Origin: Chlorocebus sabaeus
Lineage: Eukaryota; Chordata; Mammalia; Primates; Cercopithecidae
Assembly (NCBI RefSeq): GCF_047675955.1
Contig: NC_132926.1
Coordinates: 18,830,826-18,894,825, forward strand
Reading direction: 5' to 3'
DNA length: 64,000 nt
Part shown: piece by piece, positions 54,400 to 64,000 of the stretch
How the letters are laid out: each line of letters starts with the position of its first letter
Position numbering within the stretch: the stretch's first letter is position 1
Notes under the pieces: generated by a model
What the model saw: only the letters and a program-made list of their open reading frames with translations
What the model was told of the DNA's origin: nothing
Database searches by the model: none
Translations under genes and position numbers: made by a program

Positions 54400-55740
54400 G
54401 AAATAATTTTTTATTTGGAAAAATTTTAGATCTCAGAAAAACTGTAAAAATATCATACAGAATTTTAAAAACCCTTCATCCAGATTTCCCAAATATAATC
54501 AACTTGGTAACTGTCATAAAATGATTAAAACCAAGGAATTAACATTGATAAAATACTCTTAATCTACAGACCTAATTCAGATTTTGGCAATTGTCCTAGT
54601 AATGTCTTTTTACTTTTCTTTATTTTTTATTTTTTTGAGACAGGATCTCACTCTTTTGCCCAGGCTGGAGTGCAATGATACAGTCTCAGCTCACTGCAAG
54701 CCCCACATCCTGGGCTCAAACGATCCTCCTGCCTCAGCCTCCCAAGTAGCTGGGACTACAGACATGTGCCACCATGCTTGGCTAATGTTTGTATTTTTTG
54801 TAGAGATGGGGTTTTTGCCATATTGCCCAGGCTGGTCTTGAACTCCCAGACTCAAGCGATCCGCCTGCCACAGCCTCCCAAAGTGCTGGGATTATAGGCA
54901 CGAGCCACTGTGCCCAGCCAACAATGTCTTTTTTTCTAGTCAAGAATTCTACATTGCATTTAGGCTTAGTATCTCTTTAGTCTTTTTCAATCTGGAACAG
55001 TTCCTCAGTCTGTGTTTCTTAACCTTGAAACGTTTGAAGAATACTAACCAGCTATTGTGCAGAAGTATCTCAATTTGAGTTTGTCTGATATTTTCTCATG
55101 ATAGAGATTGAGATTATGCATTTTTAGTAAAAAATACCATGGAAGTTATGTTGCATCCTCAGTATGTTATATCAATAGACACATGTCCATACGTCTCATT
55201 GCTTGGGACATTAGCTTTGATCACTTGGTTTACAAGGTTTCTCCGCTGAAGAATTACTTTTCCTTTGTAAACAGTATTTTGTGGGGTGATATGTTGAAAC
55301 CATGCAAATATGCTATTTCTCATCATACTTCCACCCACTAATTATAGCATCTATCAATAATTATTGCCTGCGATAATTATTACTGTGGTGTTTAGCAAAT
55401 GGTGAGTTTCTATTTCCACCATGCATCCTACATGTATTTACTGGAATTCTACTGTAAGGAAGAGCTGTCCTATCTCTCTGATTTGTTCAAATTATTTGTC
55501 TATATCACTATGGACTCACATATTTATTCTATGTACTATAATCCATTATTATCGTTATATATTTTTTACTAAACTTGTTCCACATTTGACCATGGGAGAT
55601 CCTTCAAGTTAATTCCTGCGTCCCTTTGACACACCTCCATTATTTTTTGAATACTTCCTCACTCTCTGGCACCTATGCTCATCTTGTAACTCCAGCCCTG
55701 GAATAAGCCCTTTCTCCAAGGAGACTCATGTGATTGGAAA
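54400..55740. mobile_element. Old L1M untranslated-region sequence, split by Alu
   Basis: Long ordered set of phrases of a common L1M non-coding region: 'ttgataaaatactcttaatc', 'agacctaattcagattttgg', 'tttaatctggaacagttcct'-like text, 'tttgagtttgtctgatattt', 'gattgagattatgcattttt', 'tttgatcacttggtttacaa', 'ttctactgtaaggaagagct', 'ccctggaataagccctttct'. Orientation within L1 is not certain. No coding sequence. Confidence 0.6.
54612..54920 (-). mobile_element. AluJ/Sz-like SINE inside L1M
   Basis: T/A-rich start, 'gagacaggatctcactcttt', end 'agccactgtgcccagcc'. AATGTCTTTTT is repeated at 54601-54611 and 54923-54933. Confidence 0.92.
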
Positions 55741-55916
55741 GTTCAAGGTAGTGAATCAAAGGGTTCAAGTGATTTCATTAGGAGTTCAAATCTTTCTCTT
55801 AAACTCTTGGCTCTGCTTATCTCAGCTTCATTCTTAGGCAAAAGGCTGCATATGGTGGCTAAGATGGCAACAAATCATTGCCCTTACTACTATTTTTCCT
55901 AAGAAAAGAAAGAGAA

Positions 55917-56228
55917 GGCCGGGCGCGGTGGCTCAAGCCTGTAATCCTAGCACTTTGGGAGGCCGAGACGGGCGGATCACGAGGTCAGGAGATCGAGACC
56001 ATCCTGGCTAACATGGTGAAACCCCGTCTCTACTAAAAATACAAAAAACTAGCCGGGAGTGGTGGCGGCCCCTGTAGTCCCAGCTACTCGGGAGGCTGAG
56101 GCGGGAGAATGGCGGGAACCCGGGAGGCGGAGCTTGCAGTGAGCCGAGATGGGGCCACTGCACTCCAGCCTGGGCGACAGAGTGAGACTCCGTCTCAGAA
56201 AAAAAAAAAAAAAACAAAAAAAAAAAAC
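55917..56228 (+). mobile_element. AluY, Old World monkey type
   Basis: CTCAAGCC, CCGAGACGGGCGG and ACTAGCCGGGAG. The right arm has GATGGGGCCACTGC in place of GATCCGGCCACTGC. An A/C tail, and AGAAAAKAAAGAGAA repeated at 55902-55916 and 56229-56243. Confidence 0.95.
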
Positions 56229-56243
56229 AGAAAATAAAGAGAA

Positions 56244-56829
56244 AATGCCTTTCCTTTTGCAAAAATCTCATGGAAAAGTCAAATTTACACAACTTGGGTC
56301 ATATGCCTGTCCCTGACCCAATTCTTTTGGTCAGGAAACTTGAGTATTCTGCCCCCACGTGAGTATAATACGACCACCCTTGGACAGGGCACGGAAGAGG
56401 AGCTCAGTCTACAGGAACCACATGACACAGGTTTTCTCAAGAAAAGCGGGCTTTGATATGATATAGGGGAGCTTCCACATGTGTACGTCTTACAAAGTTC
56501 TTTGCTTAGTATAGCACATAGTGAACAATAAGCAATGACTTTTCCACCTACTCGTCACATCGCCACCAACCCAAAGCAGACAATACAAGGGTGAAATAAA
56601 ATTCATATAACTGAAGCTGGTTACTTGTTGGCAACACTGCCAAACGGTTTTTAAAGTAAAAAGACCAGTATAGCGTTATAGTGTGGGTGTCTAAACCCCT
56701 ATCTACAACAAAAGTTTACCTCAAATGTCCCAGAACTACTATTCTAGTAATTGTATGTGGGTGGATGTGCACGTATATGTGTGCATGCATATGTATAACA
56801 TTCAGATCCACAGTTTTCAAAGACTTAGA
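56244..56829. other. Unique DNA, no gene seen
   Basis: No family. An alternating purine-pyrimidine stretch (GTGCACGTATATGTGTGCAT) lies near 56767. Confidence 0.35.
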
Positions 56830-57030
56830 GGTAGTGTGGCAGAACAAAAATAATATGGGCTTTGGATACAACCAGACCTCAGTGCCATCTTTGCTACTTA
56901 CTGTGTAACTAGGTGTTATTTAGTTTCCCTGAGTTTGTTTCATCAGTGAAATATAGAATATCTACCTCATGTACATGAGGATTCAATGATGTAATGCATA
57001 GATAGCACTTGGCACAATAGTTAAATGCAT
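56830..57030 (+). mobile_element. MIR SINE
   Basis: 'tatgggctttggatacaacc', 'gctacttactgtgtaactag', 'tatctacctcatgtacatga' and 'agcacttggcacaatag' follow forward MIR order. Confidence 0.75.
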
Positions 57031-57269
57031 CAAAAATTTTTAGAATAAAATATAGGTACCTAAACTAGCATGGATTTCGTTTTTCTTCAACAATTATACA
57101 GGCATCTCAGAATTTCTAAGACAGCGTTATAAGCATCAACTCTTATGGTATTAAAAATGGAAATTACCAGTTAAAGTTTGCTGAGCATGTTATTTTCTTT
57201 TTTATGATGCCTTTAAACATACAAGCAAACGAACAATAACAACAGTAAAAACAAGACTGAAGAAAAGGA

Positions 57270-58260
57270 AAAAATCAACAGACTGAAAAGGCAATTATAG
57301 AATGGGAGAAAATATTTGTAAACCATACATCAGATAAGGGTTAATTTCCAAAATATACAAAGAATTATTATAATTTGATAGCAAAATTAAAAAACTAGTC
57401 ATGATTTTTAGATGAGTTTAAAACTTGAATGGATAGTTCTCCAAATAAGACATGCAAATGGCCAATACGTATATGAAAAGATGCTCAAGATCACTAATCA
57501 TCAGGGAAATACAAAGAAAACCCATCATGAGATATCACCTCACACCTATTAGAATAGCTAGGCTCAAAAAACAAAAGACAACTAATGTTGGATAAGATGT
57601 GGAGAAATTGGAACCCTTGTACATTATTAGCAAGAAAGCAAAATGATGCAACCACCATGAAAAACAGTATAGAGATTCCTCAAAAAATTAAAAACAGAAC
57701 TACAATATGATCCAGCAATCCAACTTTGGATATTTATCCAAAAGAATTGAAATCAGGATCTCAAATAGATATTAGCACTCCCATGTTCATTGCAGCACTG
57801 TTCACAACAGCCAAGCCATGGAAACAACCTAACTATCCATCAACAGATGAATGGATAAAGAAAATGTGGTATATACATACAGTCAATTATTATTCAGCTT
57901 AAGAAAGAGGAAATCCTGCAATATGAGATAACACGGATAGATCCTAAGGACATTATGCTAAGTGAAATAAGCCAGTCACAGAAAAACAAATCTACATGAT
58001 TCCATTTATAAGAGTAATCTAAAATAGTGAAACTTATATAAGAGAGAGTAGAATGACAGCTGCCAGAGGCTAGAAGGAAGGGGAAATAGGAGTTGCTTAT
58101 CGATGGCTATAAAGTCTGTTATACAGGATGAATAAGTTCCAGATATCTGCTGTACAACATTATCCCTGTAATTAATAATATTGAATTGCACAGTCAAAAA
58201 TTTATTAAGAGGTTAGGCTTCATGTCAACTATTCTTACCAAAATAAAATAAAATAAAATG
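57270..58260 (+). mobile_element. Old L1 (L1MA/MB-like) ORF2 end and 3' UTR
   Basis: 'tagaatgggagaaaatattt', 'gataagggttaatttccaaa', 'aaaagatgctcaagatcact', 'catcatgagatatcacctca', 'gatgtggagaaattggaacc', 'gatccagcaatccaactttg', 'gcagcactgttcacaacagc', 'ctaagtgaaataagccagtc' and a terminal (AAAAT)n run. Frames are broken. Confidence 0.9.
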
Positions 58261-58749
58261 AGCAAGTAGACTAAGGAAGCCAAAGCCCCAGTTTCACATG
58301 TGAACGGAGCAGTGGGGCAGGGATTACATCTATTGTTATGGCAGCCATGACACAAAAGGGCACCACTTTATTAAAAATCACTCCCACAATTGCTCCATAC
58401 TCAGAAGCTCTTCAGTGCTTTTTTAGCACTTGTTTATGTTGTTATGACTGTGACTTCATAAGGCTGCTTTTTAAAATAAATAAGCCAGAAAATAAATCCA
58501 ACTAAATGTCATCTCCTTCAAAATAGTCACAGAGAGAAGACCTATACGTGTTTCAATGATACCTCAAATATCAATGTCAAAATCCTCAGTTACTAACACT
58601 TTCTCCCTTAAGAGCAAATTTTTTAATCAATTAAAATTCATTTAAGTCAAGATTGAGAAGGTGAATGATACCTGTTTGGGGTTAAAACAATAAGGTAATA
58701 ATAAAAGAAAATAACTGACTTTCATATGACATACTATGAGGCTATTAAA
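58261..58749. other. Unique DNA, no gene seen
   Basis: No family or supported frame between two L1 copies. Confidence 0.35.
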
Positions 58750-58799
58750 AATAATGGAGCAAAAACATTCCATGCTCATGGACAGGAAGAATCAATATT

Positions 58800-60212
<1,413 letters not shown>

Positions 60213-60978
60213 CACTCTTCACAATAGCAAAGATATAGAATCAACCCAAATGCCCATCAATGATAGACTGGATAAAGAAAAATGTGATACATATACACCA
60301 TGGAATACTATGCAGCCATAAAAAGGAACAAGATCATGTCCTTTGCAGGAACATAGATGGAGCTGGAGCCATTATCCCCAACAAACTAATACAGGAACAG
60401 AAAACCAAATACCATGTTTCCACTTGTAAGTAGGAGCTGAACAATGAGAATACATGGACACAGGAAGAGGAACAAAACATACTGGGGCCTGTGGGGGGTG
60501 GGGGAGGTGCGGCAGGGGGAGGGAGAGCATCAGGATAAAGAGCTAATGCACGCTGGGCTTAATACCTGGGTGATGAGTTGATAGGTGCAGCAAACCACCA
60601 TGAGACATGTTTACTTATGTAACAAACCTGCACATCCTGCACATGTATCCCAGAGCTAAAATAATAATGGAGCAGATACATATTTACAGCTATAAAATGA
60701 CCTACAAAACATACTATTCAACGAAAAAAGGCAAGGAATACAACAGTATGTACAACATTCTTTCAGCTGTATTTTTAAAATGGAATATGTACATAAACAT
60801 ATGCTTAATTTATGCATAGACTATACCTATAAAAAAACTAAATAACTGGTAGTTTACAAATAGCCATTCCAAAAATATTAATGTTTGTATAGCATTTGTA
60901 TATGTTTTATTCTTAGCTCTTTAGCTCTTATTCGATTTCAAGATCTTTAAGGATGAAGATTGGACTTGATTTTTTCTT

Positions 60979-61272
60979 TTTTTTTTTTTTTGAGACGGAG
61001 TCTCACTCTGTCACCCAGGCTGGAGTGCAGTGGCCGGATCTCAGCTCACTGCAAGCTCTGCCCTCCGGGTTCACGCCATTCTCCTGGCTCAGCCTCCCGA
61101 GTAGCTGGGACTACAGGCGCCCACCACCACACCCGGCTAATTTTTTGTATTTTTAGTAGAGACGGGGTTTCACCGTGTTCGCCAGGATGGTCTCGATCTC
61201 CTGACCTCGTGATCCGCCCGCCTCGGCCTCCCACAGTGCTGGGATTACAGGCTTCAGCCACCGCGCCCGGCC
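60979..61272 (-). mobile_element. AluY, Old World monkey type, full length
   Basis: Reverse complement shows GGCCGGATCTCAGC, GGCTTCAGCC and AGGCGCCCACC. The short duplication GATTTTTTCTT occurs at 60968-60978 and 61273-61283. Confidence 0.94.
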
Positions 61273-61283
61273 GATTTTTTCTT

Positions 61284-62196
61284 GATGTTTCCAAATGCAC
61301 AGGAAAGCACACAGAGTAGATAATAAATGCCTGTGGATTAACACGCCCAAATTTACGTGGGGAAAAGTCAAGTAAAGGAAGGGGTGTAGAGCGAAATATT
61401 AGTTCAAGCTGATGATAAAAATGATATGAGGACTTATTTGAGGAAGGGCTCATTTGTTGAATACAACAAATTTTACATATCCTTTTCATCATATATCAAT
61501 AAGTATACCTGAAACTTGGCAATAGCCTGTGATTCTAATTGTTGTTGAGATAAGTGTAACAGAAAAGATAAAGCTTTCCATTTTGTCCCTAGAAAGTGGG
61601 TACCTCATCATGTTTATCCTGCACCCCAGTCTTGCACACAGCCATCTGCAGTTGTATTTGCCATTGTAAAATTAACAGCCCGTGTGGTTCCTAGAAAAGG
61701 TCCAGGTTGGAAAGGGAAGTTCTCACTGCACGGTGTGCAGTCAGAAACAGCTGGCCCTGTGGCCAGGGAGGATTCTACTGCTGCCTCTGCCGAGGCATTT
61801 GCCATGGGTCATTGCCATTCTTGGAGCACCAGACCGGCCCATCAGCTCTTCATGATATGATACAAACCCACAAGCAGGTGGTTGCTGCTCCACTTCATTT
61901 CTTCATTCAAAACATTTCCTGAAGATCATTTCACTTACAAGAACATGTAAGTGAAATATAAAAGATCCAGATCAAAAATAAGTACACCCAAGCACGTGTG
62001 ACTTGGTCCAATTTCAGAGATGTAACTCTTCCTAGGTGGACTGTGGTATGGAAAAGTCCACCAACCTGAAAAGTCACGATACCTGAGGTTACCTTAGAAG
62101 CAACATATTAAATCTCTTCTTCTTCAACACACAAAAATTAGTTAATTTCCTTTGCAAATTATGAAGCTGAGAACATTGAAGGAGAGAAAGAATTAT
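61284..62196. other. Unique DNA, no gene seen
   Basis: No family is recognised. Contains a 12-bp perfect hairpin at 61928-61957. Frames of 63-71 codons at 61614-61922 are unsupported. Confidence 0.4.
61928..61957. repeat. Perfect 12-bp inverted repeat
   Basis: ATTTCACTTACA at 61928-61939 and its exact reverse complement at 61946-61957, with a 6-nt spacer. Confidence 0.95.
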
Positions 62197-62201
62197 CTGA
62201 C

Positions 62202-62370
62202 ACTTTTTTTTTTTTTAGAGACAGGCTGGAGTGCAGTGGCAGTTGGCAGGCGACACCACACCGGCCAATTATTTTGTAGAGACAGAGTCTCACTTTGTTG
62301 CCAAGGCTGGTGTCAAATTCAGTCTCCAAAAGTGCTGGGATTACAGGTGTGAGTTACCACACCCTGCCTT
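62202..62370 (-). mobile_element. Alu SINE with large internal deletions
   Basis: T run, 'agagacaggctggagtgcag', an abrupt jump to 'ccaattattttgtagagaca', end 'ttaccacaccctgcc'. About 170 bp remain of 300. CTGACAYTTT flanks both sides. Confidence 0.88.
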
Positions 62371-62600
62371 AGCTGACATTTTAAATTGTATCAAGCACCT
62401 ACCATGGTCATGGACTTTGACAGGGGTTATCTCAGTTTTCTTCACACAAATATCTGTTTTACTGTTGAGGAAACTGAAGCTCAGTGAAGTTGCTAAACTT
62501 GCCCAAGGTCAAACTTCCAGGGTGTTTGTATGTAAATGTCAGGATCTGCATTCAAACTCAGGTCTCTCTGACCTTAAAGCTGATACTCTCCCCATTACAA
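62371..62600 (-). mobile_element. MIR SINE
   Basis: 'ttgaggaaactgaagctcag', 'cttgcccaaggtcaaacttc', 'aggatctgcattcaaactca' are reverse MIR text. Confidence 0.82.
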
Positions 62601-62614
62601 GAGCCAGTGAAAAA

Positions 62615-62758
62615 CAGGGGTAAGCAGTGTGAACTCTGGAGCCAGGTCACCTGGGCATGAATCCTGACTCCACCACCTGACAGCAAGAGGCCAAACACTT
62701 ATCACTGTGCCTGGGGTCTTCCACCTGTGAAATGGCACAATAATAATATGCAATAGGG
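62615..62758 (+). mobile_element. MIR SINE, part 1 (split by AluY)
   Basis: 'gtgaactctggagccaggtc', 'tcctgactccaccacctgac' and 'cacctgtgaaatggcacaat' are forward MIR text up to the Alu target site. Confidence 0.8.
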
Positions 62759-62854
62759 GGCCGGGCGCGGTGGCTCAAGCCTGTAATCCCAGCACTTTGG
62801 GAGGCCGAGACCATCCTGGCTAACACGGTGAAACCCCATCTCTACTAAAAAGTA

Positions 62855-62889
<35 letters not shown>

Positions 62890-63060
62890 AGCTGGGCGAG
62901 ATGGCGGGTGCCTGTAGTCCCAGCTACTCTCAAGGCTGAGGCAGGAGAATGGCGTAAACCCGGGAGGCGGAGCTTGCAGAGAGCTGAGATCCGGCCACTG
63001 CACTCCAGCCTGGGCGACAGAGCGAGACTCCGTCTCAAAAAATAATAATAATAATAATAA
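62759..63060 (+). mobile_element. AluY, Old World monkey type, rearranged
   Basis: CTCAAGCC, then a 30-bp deletion between two CGAGAC copies, a middle A stretch expanded to 32 A (62856-62887), GATCCGGCCACTGC, and an (AAT)n tail. TAATATGCAAT(A)GGG is duplicated at 62744-62758 and 63061-63074. Confidence 0.95.
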
Positions 63061-63150
63061 TAATATGCAATGGGGTTATTTTTATCACAAATTTATCACA
63101 ATTTATACCAGTAAAGCACTTAGAAATGTACTTAGTAGGCACCATTATTA
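63061..63150 (+). mobile_element. MIR SINE, part 2
   Basis: Resumes after the AluY with 'ccagtaaagcacttagaaat' and 'gtacttagtaggcacc', the end of a forward MIR. Confidence 0.65.
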
Positions 63151-64000
63151 TGTCAAATGATAACTGAGCAAATCAAGAAAAACATACTTTGGTGAGAGAT
63201 AAAAAGGAATATGATCAAGGTATAAAGCAGAGGAAGGTAGATGGACATAACAGAAATAATCGGGAGGTTTCAGAGTATGTACCTGTGATGGTGTGGATGA
63301 AAATTGGAAAAAGCTCGCCAAGAGAGAACACGGACTGATGAAAATGGAAGAGAACATTAATGAAGACAAACTTAGAAATTGGAGTCATCCTGTGGATATG
63401 AAGACTCTGAAGTTTGCTTTTTTATTGGCTTTGTTGTTGTTGTTGTTCCCTAGTCTTTAAGCAGAAAAGACATCACTTTGTTAAACTGTCTCAAAAGGAA
63501 TTGTTTTGAGAATTTGTGTTTAAAGTAAAGTCTATACAATTTGAACTCCTGTGAGGGATTTATTCCACCTTCCTCGGCTCAGGCAAAGGCTTCAGGAAAC
63601 AAAGCACCAACTTTGATTCCTAAATGAGCATCAGTCCCCGTGGTTCAGTTACTCAAAGCTTCCGGCAGCACTGGGCCTAATAGTTCATGCTGCACAGCTA
63701 GGTTCTGAGCCTGGGGCTCCCAATGACTTTTAAGAGAGCTTCATGATTGGTTTGCTTCCATGGGATTTGGATCAAGATAAAAAATAAGCCCAAGGTTATT
63801 TGGAAACAGTTCCTATTTAAGAGACCTTCAAAAAACTTCACAAATAAAAAGTGGTCTATAAATATTGTATAATAACCCTATAATAACTTCCCACTTGCTA
63901 ATGTTTATCATGGGGGAAAAAATTAGCAATGAGCACATCCACACTTCGAAAGTTAGGAAATTGAGGGAAAAAATCCAAGTAGTTTAGAAGAGTTGAAATC
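63151..64000. other. Unique DNA, no gene seen
   Basis: No family is recognised apart from a (GTT)n run near 63433-63446. No supported frame. Confidence 0.4.

Noticed and set aside
61046..61492. 148-codon minus frame and similar frames at 16 kb, 26-27 kb, 44-45 kb, 47 kb, 49 kb and 51 kb
   Set aside because: Translations of Alu sequence (PRLECSG, SSWDYR-type text).

Overview
This window is nuclear DNA from a primate, most likely an Old World monkey (macaque, baboon or vervet type). About 29 Alu SINEs are spread through 64 kb. The youngest full-length copies (27.4, 44.6, 47.0, 55.9, 61.0 and 62.8 kb) carry the AluY variant typical of cercopithecids: CTCAAGCC near the start, CCGAGACG, an ACTAGCCGGGCGAGG linker, and in most copies GATCCGGCCACTGC in the right arm. 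Much of the rest is LINE-1, L2, MIR, MER5-type and MaLR-LTR debris. I see no complete protein-coding gene, tRNA, rRNA or known structured RNA gene. Nearly all longer open frames are translations of repeats (the GGAA tract, Alu, L1 ORF2). The window reads as intergenic or intronic DNA.

Layout. 0-10 kb: mostly unique, with a MIR split by a MaLR LTR (1.4-2.1 kb), an MLT1-like LTR end (4 kb), an old L1 (6.9-7.7 kb), and a perfect hairpin beside a 42-bp tandem duplication (9.5-9.75 kb). 10-22 kb: Alus, an L1 3' end (15-15.8 kb), a scrambled old L1 (18.2-20.3 kb) with a 97-bp patch of itself copied 2.3 kb upstream, and a 332-nt homopurine run (21.0-21.35 kb). 22-29 kb: MIR, a hAT-type element, L2 and two AluYs. 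29.6-30.3 kb: the only CpG-rich interval, with two good plus-strand splice donors and one acceptor. It is the best candidate for a promoter and first exons. 30.3-34 kb: largely unique. 34-45 kb: L1M, MLT1-like LTR, Alu, MIR and L1ME/HAL1-like sequence. 45-53 kb: Alus, a tandem Alu pair and a cluster of MER5-like fragments, one split by a pyrimidine microsatellite. 53.2-54.2 kb: unique AT-rich DNA with homeodomain-type sites. 54.4-64 kb: L1M fragments, a 5'-truncated L1PA-like copy carrying an Alu, young Alus and paired MIRs.

No operon-like or multi-gene system is present. The points of most interest are the candidate CpG-island promoter with exons at 29.6-30.26 kb, the templated L1 patch at 17.56 kb, the homopurine tract at 21 kb, and several repeat-free stretches that could be distal enhancers. 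Subfamily names come from reading the sequence against remembered consensus features and were not computed.
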